Notes: a model not told the origin generated them from the letters alone. A stretch of DNA of 64,000 nucleotides from CAWHMS01 sp963830495 (GCA_963830495.1 CAWHMS010000001.1:248001-312000); one strand, 5' to 3'; counted from the first letter of the stretch, positions 9,854 to 18,538 are shown. Numbers and translations: made by a program.

Positions 9854-9879
9854 CCCGTGCGGCGCGCGCGCCGCACGGG
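9854..9879. terminator. 26-bp perfect GC palindrome after the DUF4192 gene
   Basis: CCCGTGCGGCGCG is followed directly by its reverse complement, 20 bp after the stop at 9833. There is no T-run, as is usual for actinobacterial terminators. The alternating GC centre could also adopt a cruciform or left-handed form. A role as terminator is inferred from position. Confidence 0.55.
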
Positions 9880-9991
9880 TCGGCGGCCGCGCGCGGCGCG
9901 AGTGCCAGTGCCGGTGGCGGCGCGTCCGGGGGCAGGGCAGGCTTGGCTCACGGGCCCGGCTCGACCGTGGTCCACCGATAAGGGAGCATGC

Positions 9992-11470
9992 ATGGGGCGT
10001 GACGTCGAGCGATTGGAGTTCACCCGCGAGGACCGACGTCGGTACCGCGAGAAAGTTCGCCGCTGCCTCGACGTCTTCGCTCGGATGCTGCGCGAGTCGC
10101 GGTTCGACGTCGACCGACCGATGACCGGCATCGAGGTCGAGCTCAACCTGGTCGACGACGCCGGCGACCCGGCCATGAAGAACGCCGAGGTACTGGAGCG
10201 GATCGCAGACCCGGACTTCGTCACCGAGCTCGGACAGTTCAACCTCGAGATCAACGTGAAGCCGAGACGGCTGACCGGAGACGGCGTCGTGACCTTCGAG
10301 GACAACGTCCGGGCCAGCCTCAACGCCGCGGAGGAGAAGGCTCGCGAGGTCGGCGCGCATCTGATGATGGTCGGCATCCTGCCCACCCTGCGGACGGAGC
10401 ACTTGCGCTACGAGAGCCTCTCGGCCAATCCCCGCTACCGAGTGCTCAACGACCAGATCTTCGCCGCCCGCGGAGAGGACCTCGAGATCGCGATCCAGGG
10501 TGTCGAACGGCTGCGTGCGACCTCTGACACGATCATGCCGGAAGCGGCATGTACGTCGATGCAGCTGCACCTCCAGGTGAGCCCCGACGACTTCCCGCGG
10601 TATTGGAACGCCTCCCAGGCGATCAGCGGCATCCAGCTCGCGCTGGGGGCCAACTCACCGTTCCTGCTCGGCAAGCAGCTCTGGGCCGAGACCCGCATCG
10701 CGTTGTTCGAACAGGCGACGGACACCAGGAGTGCAGAGCTGAAGTCTCAGGGGGTGCGGCCCCGGGTGTGGTTCGGCGAGCGTTGGATCACGTCGATCTT
10801 CGACCTGTTCGAGGAGAACGTGCGCTACTTCCCTGCGCTGCTGCCGATCGTCGAGGACGAGGACCCGGTGGCCACCCTGGACCGCGGCGATGCCCCTGAG
10901 CTCGCCGAGCTGCGCCTGCACAACGGCACGATCTACCGCTGGAACCGTCCGGTGTACGACGTGGTGCGCGGCGTACCCCACCTGCGGGTCGAGAACCGGG
11001 TCCTGCCTGCGGGGCCGACGGTCGTGGACATGATGGCCAACGCGGCGTTCTACTTCGGGCTGGTCCGCTCGCTGGCCGAGGACGAGCGTCCGGTGTGGTC
11101 GCAGATGTCGTTCAGTGCCGCCGAGGAGAACTTCCATGCCGGAGCGCAAGAGGGGATCGAGGCGGATGTCTTCTGGCCCGGCGTCGGCAGCGTGCCGGCG
11201 TCGGAGCTGGTGCTCAGGCGGTTGCTGCCACGCGCCAAAGAGGGCCTCGACCGCTGGGGCATCGACCCTGAGCAGCGCGACCGACTGTTGACCATCATCG
11301 AGCAGCGCTGCCTCACCGGCCGCAACGGCTCGACGTGGCAGAGCCAGACCTTCCACCGCCTCTTCGACGCGGGATCAATGGACCGCTTCGACGCCCTGCG
11401 CGAGGTGGTGCAGCGCTACAACCGGCTGATGCACGACAACCTGCCCGTGCACGAGTGGCCGGTGGAGTAG
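9992..11470 (+). CDS. Glutamate-cysteine ligase family 2 (GCS2-like) carboxylate-amine ligase
   Basis: This 492-residue protein belongs to the long GCS2-like group, which forms a gamma-glutamyl or similar amide bond using ATP. The metal and ATP-binding N-terminal block reads MTGIEVELNLVDDAGDP (residues 44-60). It is followed by ELGQFNLEINVKPR and the substrate-region TSMQLHLQVSPDDFPRYWN. GSTWQS and the final YNRLMHDNLPVHEWP are typical of this longer actinobacterial subfamily. The true substrate is not known. Mycothiol-producing bacteria lack glutathione, so glutathione synthesis is unlikely. AAGGGAG stands 6-7 bases before the ATG. A universal stress protein gene follows 51 bp later, suggesting a stress-linked unit. 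Confidence 0.82.
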   Translation: MGRDVERLEFTREDRRRYREKVRRCLDVFARMLRESRFDVDRPMTGIEVELNLVDDAGDPAMKNAEVLERIADPDFVTELGQFNLEINVKPRRLTGDGVVTFEDNVRASLNAAEEKAREVGAHLMMVGILPTLRTEHLRYESLSANPRYRVLNDQIFAARGEDLEIAIQGVERLRATSDTIMPEAACTSMQLHLQVSPDDFPRYWNASQAISGIQLALGANSPFLLGKQLWAETRIALFEQATDTRSAELKSQGVRPRVWFGERWITSIFDLFEENVRYFPALLPIVEDEDPVATLDRGDAPELAELRLHNGTIYRWNRPVYDVVRGVPHLRVENRVLPAGPTVVDMMANAAFYFGLVRSLAEDERPVWSQMSFSAAEENFHAGAQEGIEADVFWPGVGSVPASELVLRRLLPRAKEGLDRWGIDPEQRDRLLTIIEQRCLTGRNGSTWQSQTFHRLFDAGSMDRFDALREVVQRYNRLMHDNLPVHEWPVE

Positions 11471-11521
11471 CCGGTCTAGTAGGTTCCAGGCAACCAGTCA
11501 GGGGTTCGAGGAGGCATTTCC

Positions 11522-11926
11522 ATGGCAGTGATCGTCGTCGGATACGTTCCGAAGCCCGAGGGCAAGGCGGCACTGCGCCTGGCCGCGGAGGAGGCGAAGC
11601 TGCGCCACTCGAGTCTCGTCGTCGTCAACTCGCACCGAGGTGGTCGGGAGTTCGGGCGCGAGGACGCGTTCGAGTCCGAGACCCAGCTCGAAGAGGTCCG
11701 CAACGAGCTCAAGGAGGCCGGAGTCGAGTTCCAGATCCGGCAGCTCGTCCGCGGCATGGACCCCGCCGAAGACCTCATCAACGTCGCGCAAGAGGTCTCG
11801 GCCAGCGTCATCGTGATCGGGCTGCGCCGTCGCTCCCCGGTGGGCAAGCTGATCCTCGGCAGCAACGCCCAGCGCATCCTGCTGGACGCGCCCTGCCCCG
11901 TCCTGGCCGTCAAGTCAGCTGAGTGA
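11522..11926 (+). CDS. Universal stress protein (UspA family, single domain)
   Basis: This 134-residue Rossmann-like protein begins MAVIVVGYVPKPEGKAAL and ends with the nucleotide-binding signature GLRRRSPVGKLILGSNAQRI followed by APCPVLAVK. The G-x2-G-x9-GS/T-type loop (here in SPVGKLILGSNAQ) suggests that ATP is bound. GAGGAGG lies 6 bases before the ATG. It follows the GCS2-like ligase closely and is probably cotranscribed with it. The role is stress tolerance in the cytosol; the exact signal is unknown. Confidence 0.88.
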   Translation: MAVIVVGYVPKPEGKAALRLAAEEAKLRHSSLVVVNSHRGGREFGREDAFESETQLEEVRNELKEAGVEFQIRQLVRGMDPAEDLINVAQEVSASVIVIGLRRRSPVGKLILGSNAQRILLDAPCPVLAVKSAE

Positions 11927-12266
11927 CCTCGGGCACGACGAGGAGTCAATGGCACTTCAGATCGCCCGGGATGCGCACGCCGACCAGGTTCTGACCGACA
12001 GCCCTTCGCCTTGCTCTGCGGAATGCCTCTTGACCAGCGTGTTTCGTCACCGGACAAAAGCCTCAGAGCACACGCGGCTCACGATCCCGGGAGCACGTGT
12101 CAGACCACACTCGGTCCACGCACTCACTAGGGCGCCTTCCTCGTCCGCTGCCCAACAGCTCACCGGTGTTGCGGTCTGACGCACCGCCTGCACGCTTCTG
12201 TTGCTCGCCGGTGATCGGGCTGACCTTCACCCGCGCCGACCGCGATCCCCGGCTGATGGCTGTACA
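11927..12266. other. 340-bp stretch with no recognised gene
   Basis: This lies between the convergent usp and secreted-protein genes. Short open frames here have no recognisable protein. I see no convincing terminator hairpin, RNA gene or repeat. Base composition is a little lower in GC than in the neighbouring genes, which fits untranslated DNA. Confidence 0.5.
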
Positions 12267-13097
12267 TCAGCGCTTGGCGACCTTGACCTGTACGGTCGCG
12301 GAGGCCATGTCGCAGGAGAACTGGCTGCAACCGGAGGCTTGGGCGGCCACGGTCGCCTTTCCCAGCTGGAGCGACCGCGACCCGGTGTCGACGAGGAAAC
12401 TCCACCCGACCGGCGCATCTGACGTGCACGCCACGTCGGTGCTGCCGCTGCCACGCACCACGTTGCGGCCCTGAAGCTGCCGGATCTCGCCGCTGACCGT
12501 GGCCCATCCGGCGGTGTTACAGCGGATGCTCCCCGAGATCGTCGCCGTACCCGGGAGTCTGCCGAGTACCGCTGTCGAGCCTACGCTCAGCCCGAGCTCG
12601 TAAGGAGGCGGTGGTGGACCCTCTGGGGTCAGCGTCAGCACGAACGGCCCGGGGCTGCAGCAACCGGTGTACTGACCCACCATGAACAGATAGGTTTGGC
12701 CGCCGACGAACTCGAAGGTCGCCTGGCCGCCTACCGTGCAGGCATGCGGCATCAGACCACCGACATCATCGGCTGTGTAGAAGGCAGCAATTGGGACGGT
12801 CCCCGCTCCCGCCTGAAGGTCTACCACGACATTGGCGGTGGTCGCGGGGGTCCAGGAGTACCAGAGGGTGCCCGCTAGCGGTCCAATACTGCAGGACGGA
12901 GTTGGGTCGGTCGGGTCCGCCGTCGCTTGGGACGTATCGCCCGCTGCTTGCAACGGGGAACCTTCGACGACCTCCGGAGTGCTGCGGTCGTCGTTTGCGG
13001 GAGGCGCGGCGTGCGCGGTCCCCGTACCCCCGGTCAGCCCGATGCCTGCCAACAGAACGGCTAGCGTGACCCTGATCAATACGCCGAGACTCTTCAT
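12267..13097 (-). CDS. Secreted protein with a pre-peptidase C-terminal-like domain
   Basis: This 276-residue exported protein has a classic signal peptide: a basic start, LAVLLAGIGLTGGTG, then cleavage after AHA near residue 30. The mature N-terminus (PPANDDRSTPEVVEG, then GTLWYSWTPATTANVVVDLQ and QTYLFMVGQYTG) resembles PPC beta-sandwich domains, which bind surfaces or occur as appendages of secreted peptidases. A proline stretch, GPPPPPYELG, joins it to a second beta-rich domain of about 100 residues with paired cysteines. No catalytic domain is visible. A CTTAGG-N5-CTTAAG element is about 103 bp upstream, shared with two other genes for secreted proteins in this window. Confidence 0.7.
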   Translation of the reverse strand: MKSLGVLIRVTLAVLLAGIGLTGGTGTAHAAPPANDDRSTPEVVEGSPLQAAGDTSQATADPTDPTPSCSIGPLAGTLWYSWTPATTANVVVDLQAGAGTVPIAAFYTADDVGGLMPHACTVGGQATFEFVGGQTYLFMVGQYTGCCSPGPFVLTLTPEGPPPPPYELGLSVGSTAVLGRLPGTATISGSIRCNTAGWATVSGEIRQLQGRNVVRGSGSTDVACTSDAPVGWSFLVDTGSRSLQLGKATVAAQASGCSQFSCDMASATVQVKVAKR

Positions 13098-13418
13098 GAC
13101 GGTGCTCCTGGTAGTCCTCGTGTTCCATGGAGACGAAACACACGCCGCTCGAACCGCCCGTCGGTGTGTCTCGACTGCTTGAGATGGTGCCCGCAGGGCC
13201 TTAAGGAATTCCTAAGTCGTTGCTTACCTCAGCGACGCGGAGTCGGGGACCCATTCATCATCGCGTTCACGGCGTCGAGGCTGCCGCTGCCGGCGACTGA
13301 AAGGGCGGTCATCACCGGGTTCGGCATGCACATGGTTGCCAGGATCACCAACGTGGGGCAGAAGAATCGGGACAGGCTCCTAGCATGTGCGCTCCATGCT
13401 TACGAGATACTCGGGGGC
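13098..13418. other. Divergent intergenic region with regulatory element, no gene
   Basis: This separates the leftward secreted-protein gene from the rightward HhH-GPD gene. It contains the direct-repeat element at 13200-13216 and otherwise no recognisable RNA or coding sequence. An open frame reading into the HhH-GPD gene from 13164 lacks family-like residues and is taken as leader. Confidence 0.5.
13200..13216 (-). promoter_or_regulatory. SARP/AfsR-like direct repeat, site 1
   Basis: On the minus strand this reads CTTAGGAATTCCTTAAG: CTTAGG and CTTAAG with starts 11 bp apart. Ten bases after it comes CACCAT, a possible weak -10. The same arrangement occurs at 25595-25611 and 26648-26664. 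Binding by an AfsR-type activator is inferred from spacing and gene context. Confidence 0.5.
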
Positions 13419-13988
13419 ATGGGACTACACATCACCGGCGTGCCGGAAAGCGACGCTGTACTGGACAAATACCCGTTTGCGATCTTGCTCGGCATGATGC
13501 TTGACCAGCAGTTCCCGATGGAGCGTGCCTTCGCAGGTCCGGCCAAGGTGCTGGACCGCTTCGGCACCCTTGACCCAGCGGCGATCGCCGCTGCTCCGCC
13601 GGAGGAGTTCGCCGCGCTCTTCGCCCGCCCGCCGGTCGTACACCGCTACCCGCGCTCGATGGCCGGGCGCGTGCAGGAGCTCGCCAGACACGTCCTCGAG
13701 GAGTACGACGGCGACGCCGCCCGGCTGTGGGACGAAGCAGACTCAGGGCGGGAGCTGTTCGCCCGGATCCAGGCGCTGCCGGGTTTCGGAAAGCAGAAGT
13801 CACAGATCTTCGTGGCGCTGCTGGCCAAGCAGCTCGGCGTCACGCCGACCGGCTGGGAGGCTGTGGCGGGCGCCTACGCGGAGGAGGGTTCGTACAGGTC
13901 GGTCGCCGACGTACGCGACGCGGCATCGTTGGAGAAGGTGCGCGCCTTCAAGAAGGAGCAGAAGGCACAAGCGAAGGCTGCCCAGTAG
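13419..13988 (+). CDS. HhH-GPD-type base-excision DNA repair protein
   Basis: This 189-residue protein belongs to the uncharacterised HhH-GPD group of actinobacteria. The opening helix block reads YPFAILLGMMLDQQFPMERA. The helix-hairpin-helix is ALPGFGKQKSQIFVALLAKQ, placed near residue 125. It should recognise and possibly excise damaged bases. The usual glycosylase Asp is expected after the hairpin; here GVTPTGWEAVAG stands in that position with no clear catalytic Asp. Activity is therefore uncertain. ATG 13419 follows CGGGGGC and agrees with the family length. Confidence 0.78.
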   Translation: MGLHITGVPESDAVLDKYPFAILLGMMLDQQFPMERAFAGPAKVLDRFGTLDPAAIAAAPPEEFAALFARPPVVHRYPRSMAGRVQELARHVLEEYDGDAARLWDEADSGRELFARIQALPGFGKQKSQIFVALLAKQLGVTPTGWEAVAGAYAEEGSYRSVADVRDAASLEKVRAFKKEQKAQAKAAQ

Positions 13989-14007
13989 CCGTGTGCCGCG
14001 GGCTTCG

Positions 14008-14505
14008 CTAGGCGGCCGGCCCCTCGTCGCGCACCGACTGCACGTCGACCAGCGCCGTGCGCAACCGGTCCAGCCAGTCCGCCTCGTGCTGACCGACCAG
14101 CCGGACGCACCAGACCAACGCCTCCGACCGCGACCTCGCCACGCCGGCGTCGACCAGCGTGTCGAGCACCTTGCGCTCGGGCTGTCGCAGCCTGGTCATG
14201 ACCGGTGCAGATCGGTTCGTGAACAGCTGGTGTACGTCGCCACATCGGGCGCCCCACGCGACCTTCCGGCCGAACCGGTACTCCGCCTCGTCGGCGATCT
14301 GCATGCGCTCGCGCCGAGTGGTCTCGCGAAACCGCTTGATCCTCCCGGCCCTGCCCGCCTCACGTGCCGCGTCGGTGTCGTCGGTCTCCGGCTCGGCCAG
14401 CGTGCCCACCACCACGATCTCCTCGCGGTCGACGCTCACCTCGGCCGCGCCCTCGAACCAGTCGTCGGGAAGCCTTCCGTCAAACCATCCCTGAATTTCG
14501 TTCAT
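14008..14505 (-). CDS. Conserved hypothetical protein (actinobacterial)
   Basis: This soluble 165-residue protein begins MNEIQGWFDGRLPDDWF and has a charged central part (GRIKRFRETTRRERMQIADE). The C-terminal half, LDTLVDAGVARSRSEALVWC, resembles a short helix-turn-helix or ribbon-helix-helix-like segment. I recognise it as a family seen in many actinobacteria but know no function. The gene has its own consensus promoter ending 6 bases before the ATG. It converges on the HhH-GPD gene with 19 bp between stops. Confidence 0.65.
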   Translation of the reverse strand: MNEIQGWFDGRLPDDWFEGAAEVSVDREEIVVVGTLAEPETDDTDAAREAGRAGRIKRFRETTRRERMQIADEAEYRFGRKVAWGARCGDVHQLFTNRSAPVMTRLRQPERKVLDTLVDAGVARSRSEALVWCVRLVGQHEADWLDRLRTALVDVQSVRDEGPAA

Positions 14506-14511
14506 GCTGCC

Positions 14512-14541
14512 ATTACATGATTACACCATTGTGAGTGTCAA
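14512..14541 (-). promoter_or_regulatory. Leaderless SigA-type promoter of the 165-residue hypothetical gene
   Basis: On the minus strand, -35 TTGACA (14541-14536), an 18-base spacer, -10 TGTAAT (14517-14512) and then ATG six bases on. The octamer TGTAATCA/TGTAATGG is directly repeated across the -10, which may be an operator. Confidence 0.55.
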
Positions 14542-14566
14542 GGGGTCAGTTGAGCCCCCAGCTACC

Positions 14567-14614
14567 GCGGAGCGATCCGACCGGGCTGGGGTCCTGACCC
14601 CGATCCGGTCGGAT
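14567..14614 (+). repeat. 48-bp dispersed palindromic repeat, copy A
   Basis: This matches copy B at 20267-20314 in about 39 of 48 positions in the same orientation. Both copies sit just after a stop codon, one of the large secreted gene and one of sigA. Confidence 0.5.
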
Positions 14615-14616
14615 CG
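14573..14616 (-). terminator. Long hairpin after the large secreted protein gene
   Basis: The outer arms CGATCCGACCGG (14573-14584) and CCGGTCGGATCG (14605-14616) are perfect, and inner arms 14588-14593/14596-14601 also pair. It lies 18 bp beyond the stop at 14634, so it probably ends that leftward transcript. A related sequence follows sigA at 20267-20314. Confidence 0.65.
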
Positions 14617-14633
14617 GCCGCGCGAGGGTTCTG

Positions 14634-17600
14634 CTACCCGGTGACCATCACCTGCCTGGTAATGACGCCCGTTCTGCCCCAGCCGTCGCGGACGGTCAAG
14701 GTCACCGTGTACGTGCCGGCCGCGGGGAAGGTGTGCGACATCGCCGAGGAGGTGCTGGTCGGCGTACCGTCCCCGAAGTTCCACAGGTAGGTGAAGGTGT
14801 CCCCGGGGTTCGGGTCGGCCGATCCCACGCCGCTGATGTTGCAAACGAGCAGGTTGCACGCGGGCGGGTTGATGACCGGCACCGGCGCGAGGTTGTCCGG
14901 CGGCTCGGTGATCGTCACGGTGCGCGTCGTCGTGCCGGTGAGACCGTACTCGTCGCGCGCGGTCAGGGTGACGGTGAACGTGCCGGGCGCGGTGTAGTAC
15001 ATGGTCGGCAGCGGTCCAGACCCGGTGCGGCCGTTCCCGAAGTTCCACGTGTACGTCAGGGTGGGCGCATTCTCGTCCGTCGAGCCACGGGCATCGAAGG
15101 CACACGAGTTGTTGTTGGTGCACGACACCGTGGCGTTGGCCACCGGCGGCTGGTTGCCCGGCGGCGAGGTAACCGTCACGTTGACCTCGGACGGGATCGG
15201 CTGCACCTGGTCGTGGATGTCGACGGCCCGGACGAGCACCCGGTACGCGCCGTCGGGGATCACCGGCGTCGTGTAGGAGTAGTTCGACCCCGGAGTGCCC
15301 GGGCTGGTGAGGAACGCCGAGCGCCAGCTGGGGCTGGTGCTTGTGAAGCCTCCACTCGAGCTCATGTAGCGGCCCAGGCTGTCGATGATCGCGATCTCGA
15401 CCTCTGCCATCCCGGTGTCGTCGAGGGCACGGCCGCTTACGACGATGCGCGCCTCGGTGAACACGGTGCCCTCGGTCGGCTGGCCGAGGCCGTCGGCGAG
15501 CCATGGGTCCAGGTCGCCCGGGAAGACGAGATAACGAGAGGTCGCCCCCGACGTCGAGGTGTCCTGCTGGCCGGACGTGTCGAACGCGTACGCCGTCACG
15601 CTGTAGTCACCGTTGGACGGCAGGTCGACCGAGAGCGTCCAGCCGGTGCTGGTGGCGCCGGGAGCCGCGAGGGTCGCGGGCAGCCGCGCGAACGCCGCGG
15701 ACAGGCTTCCGTTCGGCTGCAGATAGCGGCCCGAGTCGTTCTCGCGCAGGGTCAGCTCGACGCTCGCGACGCCGAAGTCGTCGGTCGCCGTCCCCGCCAG
15801 GTCAAGATGCCGCACCTCGATGTCGGAGAACGTGCCGGTCGGGCTGATCAGCCCGTTCGGCGGCGCGTCTCCGGGCACCTGCACGTTGATCGTCAGCCGC
15901 CCCTGGTTCGTCGAGGAAGTGCTCAGACCGTCGTTGTCCGTGGCGCGCACGTTGAACGTGTACGTGCCCGGCCGCAGGTTGAACGGCGTCGTGTAGGACC
16001 AGTTGTAGCTGGACGCGTTGAGGTTGCCTGGCGAGACTCGGTGCCACTCCTGGACGACGTCGACACCCCAGCTGCCGTCAGCGCCCAGGTTCTCCCGGGT
16101 GGTGCTGTTGCGCAGCGTGACCTCGACGTTCGCCAACGCCTGCTCGTCGGCAGCCCCGCCGGAGAAGGTGAGCGGGCTGCCCGGAGGCAGCGTGAGCGTA
16201 GGCGACGTGGTGGGCGGGATCATCGACGCGGGTGCGTTGATAGAGACGCCTGGCGCCTGCGCGTCCGCGTCGATGCGCCACTCACGTACGGCGTTGCGCA
16301 GGTCGCTCTGCCCCGCCGTGTCGATGGCGGTCGCGCTCATCTTCCAGATGCCTTCATGCGGCAGGCTGACGTCGTACCGCCAGGTGGCGTTCGTGGCGCC
16401 GACCACGTCCGGGAGCCCGCGGAACGTGTTCAGCTCGCCTGCCATCGTGCCGTCGTCCTGCAGGTAGGCCCCGGTCTCGTCGCGGAACCAGTAGCTGAGC
16501 GCGGAGACGCCCCGGTCGTCGGTGGCCGTGCCGGTGGCGGTGAACTGGGTGCTGGTGAGGATGCTGGCCGACGGTGTGCTGATACCCGTCGACGGCGTGG
16601 CGTCGTCGAAGCTGAACGACTCGATCTTCTTGATCGCCTTAGTGCTGTCGCTGCTTCCGTTGGCGGCGAAGGTCTTGGCCTGGATCTGGAGCACCCTGGT
16701 GCCCGTCACCGTGACCCGCAGCGACCAGCCGGTCGATGACGAGTTGGCGGTCGCCAGCTCGGCGTTGATGCTGTTGCTGCCACCCCAGGTGGTGCCGTTG
16801 TCCTGCAGGAACTGCTTGGTCGCGAGGTCCTTGATCTCGACCTGGACCCGGTTGACGCGCGTCGCGGTCGGCGTCGTCGCCATGCCGTCGATCACGAACG
16901 GGGTGCCGGCCGGGAGGACTCGTCCCTCGATCGGGTTGACGATCGTGGTGTCGAGTGCGCTCGGCGCGGGCAGCGTGGTGAAGTCGTAGAACGCGACCCG
17001 CCCGGTGTTGACGCCACCCTGGGTGCGCCCGTCACCACCGACGAACAGCCCACGAGCCGTGGCCTCCATCGCCTTGTTGCCCTCGAACGAGCTGGACCCC
17101 GGGTTCCACTCCAGTGCCTTCCCGGTGGCCGGGTCGAGCGCGCCGATGTGGTTGCGGCGTACGACGGCGTCGCCCAGGCCGTAGCCCGACAGGCCTTGGC
17201 CGGTGCCATACCCGACGTTGTCGAGCCCTGGCCACGGGTCGGGCGCCGAGGGCGACTCCTGGAAGTTGAAGTGGCCGCCGGTGTACACCGCCGCCTCTGT
17301 GACCGCGATCGAGTAGACGCTGTCGAAGTGCCGGGACACCCAGAGCGGCTCGACGAAGTCGCCGCCGGCGATGGGGAACGCGATGGCGGTGTCGTTGATG
17401 GGCGGCCGGTCGCCTCCGGAGCCGCTGCCGACGACGAAGTACTGGTCGTTGGGCGCGATGTCACCGGCGTACACGCGCTGCACGCCACCGACGAACTGCA
17501 GGTTGTCGTCCCAGAGCCGGGTCCGCCAGGGCGACAGCTCCTTGGTCTGCGTGTTGATGAGCCCGACTCCGTAACGGTCTTGACCGTCGATCCGGCGCGC

Positions 17601-18377
17601 GGTGTGCACCACGAGGAGCTTGCTGTCGTCGTGGGTCAGCTTCAGCTGTTGGACAGTGAGGGCGCCGTTGAGCCCGATGCCGCCGGAGAGGTTGTTGTCG
17701 AAACCGAGGTCGACCGCGCCGGTGCTGGCGCTGACCGCGGCAAGTCCGGTCTTGTCCTGGCCGTTGATCTTGGTGAAGCGGCCGCCGACGTACACCGTCT
17801 GGTTGGTGGCGGCGAGCGCGGAGGCCTGGTTGTTGGTGTTGCCGGTGAACGCGAAGCCGGGCACCGGAGCGCCGGTGCTGAGGTTGAGGCTGGCCACCTT
17901 GCGACGGGTGACGCCGTTGACGGTGTTGAACGTGCCGGCCACGAAGAGCTTGGTGCCGTCGGGCGACGCCTCGACGGCCGTGACGCCGCCGTCGAAGGTG
18001 GGCCGGAAGGTCGTGTCGATGAGTCCGGTGTTGATGTTGTACGACGCGAGGGTGCGCTGGTTGACGGTCGTGCCGCCACCGGTGGTGTTCTGCAGCGAGG
18101 TGAAGGTCCCTGCGATGAAGACGCGGGAGCCGACCACCTCGATGTCCCAGATCTCGCCGTTGGGGATGCGCGGTGTGTTCGTCCGGGGCTTGCTCGGCAC
18201 CAGGCCGGTGTGCCCGGGCACGGGCTGGGCGAGCATCGGCGTGAACGCGGTCGTCGAGGCACCTGACGGGGCCGCCTGGGACGGCAGCGGACCGCCGAGC
18301 AGTGCGAACGTCGTCGCCGCCCCGACAAGGACGGCGAGGTGGCGTGCATGTGCAGTACGACGAGCCGGACGCTTCAT
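14634..18377 (-). CDS. Very large secreted protein: beta-propeller, Ig-like repeats and two PKD domains
   Basis: This 1,247-residue exported protein has a signal peptide at residues 1-35 (KRPARRTAHARHLAVLVG start, cleavage after SQA). Residues 50-480 are a propeller built of repeats such as VFIAGTFTSLQNTTGG, LFVAGTFNTVNGV and VYVGGRFTKINGQ. Residues 490-1080 hold about five related Ig-like units, each with a pattern like ATDDxGVxxVEL..GRYLQ. Two PKD domains follow (FDARGSTDENAPTLTYTWNF and YLWNFGDGTP). No enzyme domain or membrane anchor is seen, so a surface or matrix adhesion role is likely but unproven. ATG 18377 follows AAAAGGGGGA, which can be buried in a hairpin. Confidence 0.8.
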   Translation of the reverse strand: MKRPARRTAHARHLAVLVGAATTFALLGGPLPSQAAPSGASTTAFTPMLAQPVPGHTGLVPSKPRTNTPRIPNGEIWDIEVVGSRVFIAGTFTSLQNTTGGGTTVNQRTLASYNINTGLIDTTFRPTFDGGVTAVEASPDGTKLFVAGTFNTVNGVTRRKVASLNLSTGAPVPGFAFTGNTNNQASALAATNQTVYVGGRFTKINGQDKTGLAAVSASTGAVDLGFDNNLSGGIGLNGALTVQQLKLTHDDSKLLVVHTARRIDGQDRYGVGLINTQTKELSPWRTRLWDDNLQFVGGVQRVYAGDIAPNDQYFVVGSGSGGDRPPINDTAIAFPIAGGDFVEPLWVSRHFDSVYSIAVTEAAVYTGGHFNFQESPSAPDPWPGLDNVGYGTGQGLSGYGLGDAVVRRNHIGALDPATGKALEWNPGSSSFEGNKAMEATARGLFVGGDGRTQGGVNTGRVAFYDFTTLPAPSALDTTIVNPIEGRVLPAGTPFVIDGMATTPTATRVNRVQVEIKDLATKQFLQDNGTTWGGSNSINAELATANSSSTGWSLRVTVTGTRVLQIQAKTFAANGSSDSTKAIKKIESFSFDDATPSTGISTPSASILTSTQFTATGTATDDRGVSALSYWFRDETGAYLQDDGTMAGELNTFRGLPDVVGATNATWRYDVSLPHEGIWKMSATAIDTAGQSDLRNAVREWRIDADAQAPGVSINAPASMIPPTTSPTLTLPPGSPLTFSGGAADEQALANVEVTLRNSTTRENLGADGSWGVDVVQEWHRVSPGNLNASSYNWSYTTPFNLRPGTYTFNVRATDNDGLSTSSTNQGRLTINVQVPGDAPPNGLISPTGTFSDIEVRHLDLAGTATDDFGVASVELTLRENDSGRYLQPNGSLSAAFARLPATLAAPGATSTGWTLSVDLPSNGDYSVTAYAFDTSGQQDTSTSGATSRYLVFPGDLDPWLADGLGQPTEGTVFTEARIVVSGRALDDTGMAEVEIAIIDSLGRYMSSSGGFTSTSPSWRSAFLTSPGTPGSNYSYTTPVIPDGAYRVLVRAVDIHDQVQPIPSEVNVTVTSPPGNQPPVANATVSCTNNNSCAFDARGSTDENAPTLTYTWNFGNGRTGSGPLPTMYYTAPGTFTVTLTARDEYGLTGTTTRTVTITEPPDNLAPVPVINPPACNLLVCNISGVGSADPNPGDTFTYLWNFGDGTPTSTSSAMSHTFPAAGTYTVTLTVRDGWGRTGVITRQVMVTG

Positions 18378-18384
18378 CAGGCAA

Positions 18385-18444
18385 ATCCCCCTTTTGGCGG
18401 TGTTGCCCCGAAGGTAGGGACTGTGCATCGGCCAAGAGGGGGAT
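18385..18444 (-). promoter_or_regulatory. Inverted repeat that can hide the ribosome-binding site of the large secreted protein
   Basis: The arms 18385-18398 and 18431-18444 pair at 13 of 14 positions with a 32-base loop. The near arm contains the GGGGGA that serves as Shine-Dalgarno sequence for ATG 18377. If the leader RNA includes both arms, translation would be reduced until the hairpin opens. This is inferred from sequence only. Confidence 0.4.
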
Positions 18445-18538
18445 ATCCGTAGAATCGCATGGGGCCGTCACCCTGCGTAACGGACTGGCCCCCGGGGTGG
18501 TTCGGGTGGCCCCCGACCCGAGCCCGAGGCGCCGTGTA

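Noticed and set aside
13200..13216. DtxR/IdeR-type iron box reading of the TTAGGAATTCCTTAA palindrome
   Set aside because: The symmetry is lost in the two other copies, whereas the 11-bp direct repeat is kept; none of the three genes has an iron-related look.
14733..16739. A 668-codon rightward frame inside the large secreted protein gene
   Set aside because: Antisense shadow with low-complexity Arg/Val/Gly sequence; the opposite strand has clear PKD and Ig repeats.
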